From NCBI GenBank assembly GCA_009760855.2, contig WPIO01000067.1, forward strand, positions 1,232,501-1,296,500: a DNA stretch of 64,000 nt, in the 5' to 3' direction. The DNA comes from Cristatella mucedo. Lineage: Eukaryota; Bryozoa; Phylactolaemata; Cristatellidae. Positions 1 through 11,721 of the stretch are shown piece after piece (the stretch's first letter is position 1; every line of letters begins with the position of its first letter). Under the pieces are notes generated by a model that was given only the letters and a program-made list of their open reading frames with translations, had not been told where the DNA came from and ran no database searches. Position numbers and translations under genes: made by a program.

Positions 1-530
1 GATTCATCCCCTCCACCGATTAGCAGCTGCTCGACTCATCCAACGCTGATCGCCCTGCAGACTGGACTACCTCCAGTGGGGTGCAGCACTCCGGCGGCTG
101 ACTGAATAAGAGCGAATATAGATAGCAGAAAGCTTGGCGGACATAACAAGACAGTTGTCCAAGCTGAACTCGTCAAAACTGAGCTGCAAAGCTTTCGTGA
201 TCCTCCGAGAGATTCCAGGTGGTGCTCGCGTACGCCTATCTCAGTGATTGCAGTCCCGAACCATCGCATCCACTGTCGACTGAATGTTGATAGTCAGTGC
301 TTCTGCTTCTAGCAACCATCTAACGGTCCCCATGGCGATCTGAGACCCTGAACAGATTTGAAGCTGGTTCCAGCTGAAAGGCTGCTGCAGCATGGCAGCA
401 TGCTGCAGCAGCCATGCTGCAATGTCATGCTGCCAAAGCTACCAGGGCGATGCTGGCATATCCCCTGCACAAAGGTATATACGAGTTTTTTGGCAAAGTC
501 GGCACCAATCTCGCTAAAAGATTAGTCCTG
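1..530. other. Unassigned left edge
   Basis: No gene or known repeat is recognised here. Around 383-425 the trinucleotide-rich text repeats the words CTGCAGCA and CATGCTGC. Short open frames on both strands look like chance frames without family motifs. Confidence 0.3.
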
Positions 531-534
531 TACT

Positions 535-536
535 TG

Positions 537-611
<75 letters not shown>

Positions 612-688
612 ATAATAATTGGTAACTATTATATATAACCATTATCTGACCCCGAATTTGGGGGAAAAGGGCGCTTATACACCAGTAA

Positions 689-740
<52 letters not shown>
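535..740. repeat. Compound TA/TG microsatellite and a second TA array
   Basis: A (TA)n run passes directly into a (TG)n run ending near 610. After about 80 bases of unique sequence a pure (AT)n run follows at 694-736 and ends in a TTTA/AATA-rich piece. The open frames here (poly-Tyr/Ile, poly-Cys/Val) are artefacts of the repeat. Confidence 0.95.
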
Positions 741-1345
741 TTATAATAAATAAATAAATAAATATATATATATAGGCGGTTTTAAGGCGGCACTGCATCT
801 CCGATGCCATTACCGGCTCGGAAGCCGTGTGGTCCTCGTTCCTGAACCGGGAGGCCCGGGTGGCACCCACGACCCCGGCAGGGCAGGGCACTGCTGGCTA
901 ATTTATATACATACGTTAAATATTTTAATAAATCTTAATAGAATGGTCAGATAATGGAGAGGAGGGTTATACACAGGAGGCTACTTTTTTGCTTTAATAT
1001 TGCTCTACACAACCTACATGCTTTGAATACAATTCCGGTAGTTGAATGCATTTTGAATGCATTTTGTGGCATTTCAAATGCAACGAACGGAATGGAAGAT
1101 GATGCAAATAATGAAGAGAGTGACCGCGACATTGATGATAACGGAATTTCCACCTGAAGATAGAGATACTGACATCAGTGATTATTGTGAGTCTTGATAC
1201 TGTTCAGTTGATTCAGTTATTGAATAAAGACCTTTTTTCCAAAAAATTGGTTAAAAAATTGGATGGGGCCTATACATCAGGGGAGGGGCTCATACACGGT
1301 AAAATACGGTATATATAGTATATATAGTATATATACATACTATAT
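741..1345. other. Unassigned sequence with a GC-rich patch
   Basis: A GC-rich patch at about 775-895 is flanked by AT-rich DNA. Nothing in it is recognised. Sequence around 1230-1320 is AT-rich and low complexity. Short frames at 947-1157 overlap on both strands, with no domain seen. Confidence 0.3.
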
Positions 1346-1525
1346 CATGCTGACCCTTTGCATGCCACCCCTAACCATGTTATTCATGTTGTTTGTTTAT
1401 CAAGCATGATATTACTCACCATTCAATTGCATTTCCCTTTGCAGCAAATGCATAAAAGCGCATAGAAAGAGATTGAGTTCTCTAAGGGCGCTTTATCAAA
1501 TGCATTATTAGTATTAGTATTATAT
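1346..1525 (+). mobile_element. LINE family 1, 3' end only
   Basis: This matches the 3' untranslated end of the better LINE copies at 50540-51290 and 54753-55827: the same CATGCTGACCC start, the TGCATTTCCCTTTGCAGCAAATG block, then the stem-loop and a TTATTAGTATTAGTATTAT tail. It is a 5'-truncated insertion with no coding part. Confidence 0.8.
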
Positions 1526-1559
1526 ACTATTACTATGTATATGTGTATAGTATCGGTTT

Positions 1560-1615
1560 TGATATATATATATATATATATATATAAAGTGATGTAATAT
1601 ATATATATATATACT
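1560..1615. repeat. Two short TA microsatellites
   Basis: (AT)n runs occur at about 1562-1587 and 1597-1613, next to a dispersed repeat that begins near 1616. Confidence 0.85.
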
Positions 1616-1757
1616 AGACCTCACTGCCCGAAGAATCGCTTCGCTGAGTCTGTACAATACTGGACGTAACATTTACGCGTCTATTACATGTCACTCCCGG
1701 AAGTATTAATCGCCATCTTGTCGCGTGACAGACGGTCGGACTTTCTCGATTTAATTA
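1616..1757 (-). repeat. Dispersed repeat shared with 14797-14945, possible MITE
   Basis: Read on the minus strand, this stretch matches 14797-14945 on the plus strand. It begins AATTAAATCGAGAAAGTCCG, runs through CAAGATGGCG about 35 bases later, and ends in a motif like GCGAAGCGA. There is no coding capacity. Two diverged copies about 13 kb apart in opposite orientation suggest a short non-autonomous element, but I cannot define its termini. Confidence 0.5.
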
Positions 1758-1777
1758 ATATAATAGGGATATAAGCA

Positions 1778-1812
1778 TATGTGTGTGTGTGCGTGCGTGC
1801 GTGCGTGCGTGC

Positions 1813-1845
<33 letters not shown>

Positions 1846-1846
1846 A
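1778..1846. repeat. TGCG/TG microsatellite
   Basis: A (GT)n run passes into (GCGT)n and back to (GT)n. The His/Thr/Ala-rich frames across it are artefacts. Confidence 0.95.
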
Positions 1847-1849
1847 CTG

Positions 1850-2995
1850 AACAATGACGAGAACGCATGCGATCCAACATGTCGAAGCTACACCTTTAAC
1901 CGCATTTGCGACATGGCATGAAGGCTGCACGAGGCGTGAATGCAATGCCTACCTGTATATATGTTTCTGTCTGAGAGCCCACAAAGCCACGAGGACCAAG
2001 TGAGCATAAAGCCAAAGAGTTTCTAGTGTACTCTTTCTCAAGACATAAGAAACTTTCGTTCTGCACATGGCAGCCAACAATATGCATTTCAGCACGTGGC
2101 TTACTCACGATCACGTGGCTGACTCACGATAATGGTCGTTGGAATGGAAATTGCAGGCAGGACAGGTGGAAACGAAGTTTCGGTGATGGCAACAAGTAAT
2201 AAACTGCTGTTGCTGTGCATGATTTATGGAAGCTTGAGCTCCGTGAGTCGGAAGACCGAAGAGCAAAAGCTTCTGCTGCCAACGATTGTTGTGAATGACA
2301 GGCAAATAGTTTTGCGGCAGTGTCAAGTCGCTGGTCGGGTGGCACTTTCTTAGCAATTTTAAGAAGATTTAGTTTGTGGTGAACTGAGTGTGAGGTCAGG
2401 CCAGAATTTGGTGTCAGACATGGGTCAGGCAAGATGCAAATAGATGCATCGACAGACAGATCAATTACCACCAAGGTACAAGCTAGGCGCACCCATCAGA
2501 GCCTCTTTGCGAAAGCACGGCGAGCACAGGCGAATGAAAGCACCTCAAAGGGCTCAAAGCTGCTCAAACTCAGAACAGGCAGCGCGAGCTGAACAGTTTC
2601 TGAATGAAGCCCCTGCAAAGGTTTCGACGTACCGTCTCTCTCGATTGTATTGGGATTACTGGCAGCTCTAAAGAGAAAAAACATATCGAGCATATTAAAG
2701 CGAAAACTGTAGCAGGTAGAACTAGCTAGCTTCGAAGACAATAGAAAAGCTAAAGGAATGAGAGAAAATTTGGGAAGTCGGCAAAGTCTGCCTTTTACGG
2801 CGCATTTTGCAGGCTGCCTGTGACGTATCAAAGCATCCCCTTTTTTCTCAACTGTGTAGTTCCTTAGATGATACAGCCATTTCTTTGGTAGGCAAGGAAT
2901 GCCAGGAGCAGCTGGTTTCTGCTGCTTAACTGAGCTGGCTGAGACCAATTAGTTTGCCCTTAAACACCTGCCAATCACCCTTAAATTTTTCTCTC
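1850..2995. other. Unassigned intergenic sequence
   Basis: I see no gene family signature. The words CACGTGGCTTACTCACGAT and CACGTGGCTGACTCACGAT lie in tandem at about 2094-2130, giving two CACGTG motifs 20 bases apart. Overlapping frames on both strands at 2111-2500 have no recognisable domain. Confidence 0.3.
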
Positions 2996-3001
2996 GAACT
3001 C

Positions 3002-4743
<1,742 letters not shown>

Positions 4744-4890
4744 CGAGCTGGTTTGGCCTAGCGGCTAAGGTGCTTGCTCCGACCAAGGTCTGACTGGGGT
4801 CGTGGGCTCAAGCCCCGAGGCATATTTGAAGCGCCTGAATAGAGATTAAGTTCTCTTGGGGCGCTATATAAATGAATTATATTTTCATTA
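4744..4890 (+). mobile_element. SINE-A (tRNA-derived)
   Basis: A tRNA-like head has an A-box-like TGGCCTAGCGGCTAAGG and a B-box-like GGGCTCAAGCCC. A short body is followed by the tail GCGCCTGAATAGAGATTAAG..TTCTCTTGGGGCGCT and an AT-rich end. The tail closely resembles that of LINE family 1. Related copies lie at 35411, 39295 (minus), 60571 and 63010 (minus). Confidence 0.85.
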
Positions 4891-5204
4891 CCTCTGAGCC
4901 AGGCGATGAATGCTGCAGTTCTTTCCAAGTCTAAGCAGTGGACAGAGCCCGCAGCAGGAGGCAGAGTTAGAGTCAGTCACTGGTCGCTTAGGTAGAGCAG
5001 AACGCTACCCTTTCGGTATAATTCTTCGTGGATCAGCTATTGGAACATTGCACCGTTGGTACACGCGCCTGTCTCGCAGGTTCAGAATCTGCTTCAGCAT
5101 CAATTGCCTGTAGCGAGAAAGTTTTCTGGCAAATGCTGAGCTTTCGCCTTCCGAACTCATAAGGGCCGAGGTGTCAGGGCCAACTGCCCATTTGATTCCC
5201 AGTA

Positions 5205-6400
5205 TCCATCTTGAACGCTTGAGAATAACGATCGGTCTGGTGGATGAGGCACTGACTGGCGTGGTTCAAATCGTACTTGTCTGATGGTGTTCTATCCACG
5301 TCGAGTGGGGTCAGATCTCACCCACCAGATCAGTCACCTGTGGAGTCCCAGAATGGCCCATCATCGATCCTTTGCTGTCTTCCATTTATACCGAGCCTCT
5401 AGAAAGCGTTATTCAGGCCCGATGAGTAAATAGGCTATCGCTTTTATGATGTCAATGTTACCTGTATGCGGTATGTAATTCGTTGGAATCAGCTGCAGCG
5501 ACTGGTAAACTGAATCCTTGCCTTTCAGACATCCTGGATGTCGGCAAATTTCTTAAACTAAACGAAGATAAAACGGCACTGCTGCTCATAGGACGCCCCC
5601 GAGCGCGTGGCTCGACTTTGCTCTTCTTATAGGTGTGACGCTGTCGTGCGACAATCGCCGTGTACTCGGAATTTAGGTGTCGTTTTTGACAGCTGCTTAT
5701 ATTTTGAAAGCTTCATTAAGAAGACTGCTTCAACAGCTAGCCATCGCGTCCGAAGTAGACCTAAGACTGGGAACTATTCTCCACTGTGGCTTGCAAAAAC
5801 TTTCACCGGCTCCCTCTTTCTGTCTCGGCTATTTTGCTTGGACTACCAAAGAAAGTCACTGCAGCTTGTGATGAATATGGCTGCAAGGCAAGTTAAAAAA
5901 TCCAAGAGGTTTGACCGTGTGTCTCCCTAGCTGAAAGAGCTTTGATGGTTGCCGTTGATCAACGGATACAGAGTAAAGTTCTTACGCTGACCCACAAGGC
6001 CCGCCACGGCTTGGCTCCTCCATACCTAGCTGAACTGCTGCACCAGTTTCAACCTCCCCGTGCCCTCAGGTCATGTATGGACAATAATTTAGCTGTTCCA
6101 TTCCTCCGCTTAACGACCGTTGTCGACAGAAGCTTTTGCTCTGCAGGTCCTAGACTGTGGAGCTCGCTTCCACAATTCTTACGCAATGACGTCTACTCTC
6201 CTGCTTCCGACTATGGCACATCCTTTCCAGCTGTCCTGAGCTGCTACTTCCTACCTGCTACTCACTACCTCAACTGCTTTCCTGACCTGAAGCTTTGCTT
6301 CTCACTTTCTCTTTGTTGGGCGAGATGAAGTCTGTTGGCTACCGAAATGCGTATCAAAAGCCGCTAAGGCTGCGAGTTCGCTAAACAAATCTGCTAAACA
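5205..6400 (+). pseudogene. LINE family 2 (L2/CR1-like) reverse-transcriptase relic
   Basis: Broken frames carry recognisable L2/CR1-clade landmarks in order: a region like AWFKSYLSDGVLS near 5255, a damaged YADD region (about 5435), WMSANFLKLNEDKTALLLIG (about 5535-5595), RNLGVVFDS near 5660, and then SLQLVMNMAARQV, WLPVDQRIQSKVLTLTHKAR and PPYLAELLHQFQPPRALRS (5860-6080). Several stops and frameshifts interrupt it. It differs from family 1 in protein sequence and in its tail (TCTGTTGGCTACCG near 6331). Other copies are at 23560, 28850 (minus) and 58650. Confidence 0.8.
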
Positions 6401-6574
6401 AATAAAAAATGCGCCAAACAAATCAAATCCCTGGCAACATCCACATAGTCTGTGTGACTCTGTAGATTTAAAGACGGAGATAGAGTACATTACATTGCAT
6501 TACCTTATATTTGCTTAGCCAACCAGACGTCGGGTAGGGTGCTTAGTCACTCCTAGAGTGGGCTACATTCTCAT

Positions 6575-6735
6575 GTGTACAGAGGAAAGGCCTCAATCAG
6601 CCGACTCAAACAGCCGACGACTTTGGTTTTTAGTATTTTTTTCCGTCTAACGAGCCACGAATCCTTTGGCAGATCCAGAGTATTTAAAAGTTCACATGTT
6701 CCAAAAACTTGGAACTCGCGACCGACCGACGTCAC
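6575..6735 (+). pseudogene. LINE fragment, reverse-transcriptase C-terminal piece
   Basis: The plus frame reads SFGRSRVFKSSHVPKTWNSRP, aligning with [19 protein letters not shown] in the family 1 LINE copies. Only this short C-terminal piece remains. Confidence 0.6.
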
Positions 6736-6736
6736 A

Positions 6737-6825
6737 ATATGCATTGACTCGACATGTAAGAATATGCATTGACTCGACATTGAATTGACTCGACATTGAA
6801 TATGCATTGACTCGACATGTAAGAC
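6737..6825. repeat. Short tandem repeat with TTGACTCGACAT core
   Basis: TTGACTCGACATT or TTGACTCGACATG occurs four times in about 85 bases, three of them preceded by AATATGCA. It directly follows the LINE fragment. Confidence 0.8.
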
Positions 6826-7260
6826 GAAGCAGAAGAAACGCTACAAACGCTAGACATTTAGTCTTTTGCTTTTTCTTACGCGAAGTCGCTGCAGGAGACT
6901 GAGACTGACAGCTGGCACGACATCGCGAGCTGTCCTGCGGCACCATTTTTTTACGTAGCTTCGTACGCCAAGTCGACGACGTGTACGAATTTAAATCCAT
7001 CAATTGTGTCCACCCCAATTAAGGGATCGATATAGTGACCCGGATGCAATCGAAGAAGATAACTAAATGACGCCGAAAATAGTAAAGCTAATGACCGCTG
7101 TCGTTTTCTCTTCGTTCAAGCACATTCTTGCAGGAGGCAGATTACGATTCTTTTGGTATCTTCCACGGTCCATTGTCCAGATAACAACACTCTCCAGTTT
7201 ACACACATGCTTAGTCATTAAAGCTTTGTGGAGCCGCAGACAGACGCACCCTTACACACT
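6826..7260. other. Unassigned sequence
   Basis: No motif is recognised. Frames are short, without domain signatures. Confidence 0.3.
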
Positions 7261-7261
7261 A

Positions 7262-7345
7262 ACATGCGAACTGGCACACGCACGCACACACACACACACA
7301 CGCACACAAACACACACACACACACATATACACATACACATGTAT
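7262..7345. repeat. CA-rich microsatellite
   Basis: Interrupted (CA)n and CACACG units, ending in CACATATACACATACAC. Confidence 0.95.
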
Positions 7346-7414
7346 ATATTGTTCAATGCTTGTATGCCTTCCTGGATTTTTGCTTTTGTCATTTCCTGTC
7401 TTCAAATCACAGTA

Positions 7415-9761
7415 CAGTCAACCTCGGTTATAAGCAACCCGAAAATCCTGTGTAGAAAGTTGCTTATAATCGATGTTCTTGATAGGCGAGGTTGCTTGTA
7501 GGCGATGTTCAAGCGTTATTTTATTCAAAACGTTTTTTATAACTGAAGTATATCATCAATTTACCCAAAGGAGCGAACGAATCTGTAATTTTGCTCTGAC
7601 TACGATTCTACAAAGCATTTTTTCAATCATATTTCATTACGATGAAAAACATCACATTCAGTGAAATTCTCTTCCAAATATGGAGACGAACTTTGGCCAG
7701 CGATTTCAGGGCTTCCGAAAGAGAAACCTTCTGGGAAATATTATGGCCGATTGCAATACGTCATCTTCTCCATTTCAATGCTCTCTGAGGTATGTATGCT
7801 CTTTCATTTCATTTCGTATCGTCGCAGATCATCCCTCGGTCAATGTGCCAAAGCACTCGATCTCGTTGTCAATGTTCTAATGTGGGTCGAAATCGTTCGA
7901 TGCTGAACCGTAGGCTAGTAACCCTTGACCTTGGATTTCTTGAGCCTCAATTTCGTATTGATCGTTCGTTTTGCTTTGATCGATATCGTCGTCGGTTTAA
8001 AAAAATCCCGCTTTTCGATAACAGTTGGGGATGTTGGCAGTTAGGGTGACGAGAAACCACGCGCGTTTCAACATGTCTATGACCTTCAAAACGCCCGCCG
8101 ATTTAAAAAAAAATCGCTGAGTGATGTCCCGTTTTCGATCGCTCGCAACATTTTTCGCATGATTTGCGTTCGATAATGAACCTTCGCAGCTCAAATAATA
8201 TGCCTTGATCCAACGGTTGATTCGGAGCTGTTGTATTCGGCGGCATAGGTACGATTTTAATATTTTTGAGCGCTGCTTCAATCTTATGGCACGCAGCGTT
8301 ATCCACGAGCGTGATAATTTTTTTTCGTTTTCCTAATTCCCGATAAAATTTCTGCAAAATATCCGTCCAGGTTTTGCTGGTCATCCATGCTTTACGATTG
8401 GCGTAATACGGCAATGGCAGTACGGCCTTTTGAAAGCATCTGGGCTTCTCAAATTTTTCAATGATGAAGATCTTTTTCTCGGTTCCAGTGCTATTGCAGA
8501 GAAATAAGAGACGCTTAGACTATTCTTTTGAACTTTGCAGCCAATTAGACTGTCGCCCTCGTCCCCGCAGCTAGTGTGCGAGTCGGCGTTGCCTTGTACA
8601 ACAATTCCGATTCATCCGCATCGAAAATATTATTCGGCTCGATTCCATCGAACAAGCAAGGCAATACTTCTTCGATACATTGTTCGACACACTCTTCGTC
8701 CACCGCAGCTCGTTCGCCATGAATGATTCGCTTGATTCCATTTCACGCTTGATTCCATTTCTGTATCGATCGACCCAAGCGTACGGCGGTTCGTCGTATG
8801 AGAGCATGTTCGCCACTTGACGAGCTTTTACAGTCATTAATGGTCCATTAACCGGAGCATTCTCAATCCGTATTGATTAAAACCACGCGAATAACACTTC
8901 GTCGACTTCCTCGTTAGTCAAATTGCGCTGCCGTTTTCTATTCATATTCCCGTTTTCCAGCGTTTTCTCACGAGTTGTGTCTCCGTTCCACTTGATTTGG
9001 AAATCATCGATGGATCACGATTGAACTGAACCGCAACGCCATTCGTCCTGCTCGTCTTTATCGCATTCAAAATATCGAGTTGTTCTTTCAAAGTCATAGC
9101 CTTCAGCTTCTTCGACTCTTTTTCCGTAGTGATTCTGAAAATGCAATATGGATATTTTTAATTTACCAATAGTTTTTTGTTACTGATTACATTATTTAGA
9201 ATGCTCCAATTTATGTAAAAAGTATGGCAAACTTTCTGATCTGTTCGTGTTCGAGCCAATAACCCTTTTCCGAATTTTACTTTATCGATCAAAGAATTAG
9301 AAAGATAAGAAAAAAATGGTGGATACTAGATTTTTAAAATTTTTGTCAGCGGAAAACTGAAGAATACGCGTAACTTACATTATTGAACAACACTTCTTAC
9401 CAACTTGTCATAATACCACCGCCGTCTCGTGGGGCAGCACGGGTTCGCTTCTATCACTGCCAGAGACGCCGTCTGCGGCGGTGCCACAGTTTCTCGAACA
9501 GTCGAGACGCTGCAAAAACACATTAACGAGACATAAGCACAAGCAAGAAATATCTAAACAATAATTTTACATAAACCACACAACCATAATTTGTAATATT
9601 ATTTTAGGCAGACAGGCGCTTTGATCAGACGAAATCGCTTCATTTTGTTATGAGTTGCTTACAAGTGAGGGGAAAATGGTGCTGAGAACAGAAAATGTCT
9701 TGCTTATAAGCGAGGTTTACTTATAACCGAGTTGCTTATAACCGATCAACAGCACAGTACG
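7415..9761 (-). mobile_element. Tigger/pogo-like DNA transposon relic
   Basis: The left end after a TA is CAGTCAACCTCGGTTATAAG. The right end, read inverted, contains GATCGGTTATAAGCAACTCGG, so the termini form imperfect inverted repeats with internal repeats of CTTATAA-type words. A TA flanks both sides. Between the ends lies a broken minus-strand transposase. The element is about 2.35 kb, normal for a pogo-superfamily member. Confidence 0.8.
8103..9110 (-). pseudogene. Tigger/pogo transposase pseudogene
   Basis: Three regions are visible on the minus strand. Near 9100-9000 is a CENP-B type helix-turn-helix frame (LKEQLDILNAIKTSR, then VAVQFNRDPSMIS). Near 8830-8750 is ARQVANMLSYDEPPYAW, a second DNA-binding part. 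Near 8660-8100 is the DDE endonuclease core: IFDADESELLYKA, then YYANRKAWMTSKTW, TLVDNAACHKIEAAL and PPNTTAPNQPLDQG. Frames shift between the blocks and there are stops, so no active enzyme is made. Family knowledge: this architecture is that of pogo/Tigger transposases. Confidence 0.8.
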
Positions 9762-9784
9762 CTGATTGTGTTTCTATATGATAT

Positions 9785-10600
9785 AATAATAATAATATAA
9801 ATACACTTGATTAAGCGCCCTCAGATAACTCAATCTCTTTCTAGGCGCTTTACATTTGCTGTAAAGGAAACAAGATCGGATGGTTAGTGGCAGCATGCTC
9901 AATAAACAACAAGAATAGCATGATTAGGGGTGACACGCACAGGGTCAGCATGCAAATACGGTTAGTGGCAGCATGCACAGTTTCAGCATGCATAAGCACA
10001 TGAAGGACGAATCACAGGGACCCACTAAATGCTGTCATAAATAGGCGTGTTTCTAGTTTCTTTTTAAATGTGGTCAAGTCAGGGGATGTCGGGACGCAAA
10101 TCTGGAGTTAGTTGCAGGCTTTGGGAACATATGAACTAAAGGCATGGTCTCCAGAGGATTTGAAGTTTGTACTAGGTATAGGTAACCAATTAGATTCCGA
10201 AAAGGGAGTCCAAAGAATGAACGGACCTAAAAGTGAGTGATAAAACCTTGAAGTCTATGCATTACTTGAATGGCAGCCAGTGCAGGTCGGCGAGAAGTGG
10301 TGTGATGTGGCAACTGCGACGCTCACGACAGACAAGCCTAGCTGCAGAGTTTTGTACTATCTGTCAGCCCTTGATTGCACAGGCCGGTAGATCAGCAGAC
10401 AGTGAGTTGCAGAAGTCAAAACGGGATGTCAAAAATGCCTGGACCAACTTGGATGTGGTATCCCTGTCTAAACAAACCCGAAGTTTAGCAATATTATGCA
10501 GCTGAAAGTAGGCAGACTTGATTGTGGAGCTGATACAATCGCCTACCGAAAGGTCACTTTGGAGCATGACAACTAGATTTCGTGATATCTTCAAGATTTC
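9785..10600 (-). mobile_element. LINE family 1, 3' part, split by a hAT relic
   Basis: This minus-strand copy begins with an ATT-type tail (ATAATAATAATAT on plus) and the CGCC..GGCGC stem-loop, then runs through the 3' untranslated block into coding sequence. Its frame reads DLSVGDCISSTIKSAYFQLHN with stops. It ends abruptly near 10600, shortly before the hAT fragment. Confidence 0.8.
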
Positions 10601-10639
10601 CTAAATATCCTCAGAGGATATCCTTAGTGAGTGCAATTT

Positions 10640-10935
10640 TTTGGAAGATTATCTTACTCATAGAGACAGCAAGGATTTAGATGGAGAGGAACTGTGTGGT
10701 GAGCTGCAAGCCATTGCCATGTGGTTTCCCCAGACTATGCATCCCCAAGAGGTTTTGCAATTTATATTGCAGAATTAAATTGATTGAAAATTTCCCTATC
10801 TTTCAGTGGCACTCAAACTTTTATTAACCTTGCCAATTCCAGTGGCCAGTGGAGAGAAAACTTTTTCAAAACTATCTTCGTTAAACAATGTTACAAGACA
10901 GACTGATTGGCTAGGCAACAATTTTTATTAAATCA
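10640..10935 (+). pseudogene. hAT transposase C-terminal (dimerisation) relic
   Basis: The plus frame reads DLDGEELCGELQAIAMWFPQ, then LQFILQN, two stops, and LALLTLP-type text: ALKLLLTLPIPVASGEKTF followed by SKLSSLNNVTR and a stop near 10930. This is the conserved hAT C-terminal dimerisation region (family pattern LRILLTLPVTVASGERSFSKL). In-frame stops show it is dead, and no N-terminal part is visible. Confidence 0.75.
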
Positions 10936-11440
10936 GATGTAGCATCTGCTCTCGACATTTAAGAAATGGTCTGCGAGTTTTCCAAGAAAAAAGCAAGGAA
11001 AACTTAAAGTTGTATGTATTACTGCATCTACACATGCTATTTATGTATGTATGTCTGTGAGTCTTTATGATAATAAATATTTTTTAGACCTTGCAAATTG
11101 GTCTTTATTTCATGAAGGATGGGTGGGGGAGGGCGTGGAGGGAGGAAGGAGGCGCCAGATATCTGATCTCGCCAAAATGGGCGCCAAAATGCCTTGCACC
11201 AGCACTGCTTTAACGTAAACTTATTTAATAAAAAATTTTTTGTCTAAAAAATTCATTTACATAAATCAGAACGCGTTTGTAGTGCTAATCCTTTGCATCT
11301 ACAATGATTTTCTAAGCTGACCGTTAATTAAGGCGATTCCATTTTCTTACCGGCTGCCTCGTGTGAACAGCCTATCGGAGCGTCAAAATCCTTGGTACAA
11401 TGAAAGGCTCAGACAAGTCAATAGTTCGTCAAGTTACTGC
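10936..11440. other. Unassigned AT-rich sequence
   Basis: Probably the remaining non-coding end of the hAT insertion plus unrelated DNA. A G-rich patch lies at 11110-11155. No gene is seen. Confidence 0.3.
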
Positions 11441-11449
11441 CCCTTTCTG

Positions 11450-11612
11450 CCTTAGCCCAGGAAGTAAGGAGCTCGCCCTTCTCGAGTCCGGTCGTGGGTT
11501 CAAGTCCTGCCGTATGCGATCTTTTATTTCCCGCTGCCAGCGGCGACGATGGCCGTAAAGGCCCTTCTCTAGCTCTGCGAATGAGGCTGAGTTCAATCAG
11601 CTAAGCTTTTTT
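11450..11612 (+). mobile_element. SINE-B (tRNA-derived), diverged
   Basis: A B-box GGGTTCAAGTCC is followed by the SINE-B body words CGCTGCCAGCGGCGACGATGG and the end GAATGAGGCTGAGTTCAATCAGCT. It matches the two well-preserved copies at 21837-22190 with many substitutions. Confidence 0.65.
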
Positions 11613-11721
11613 CTGATTGGGGGAAGCGATGAGAGCGGATGTGCACAATTACGCGAACGTGAGCCACCGACACATTAGACGCAAGGTTAGTATAGGTACT
11701 ACTCTTTTAGAGAAGACTGAT

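Noticed and set aside
6700-6830. CRISPR-like array with TTGACTCGACAT repeats
   Set aside because: Repeats are too short, irregularly spaced and without unique spacers, in a eukaryotic context; a simple tandem repeat.
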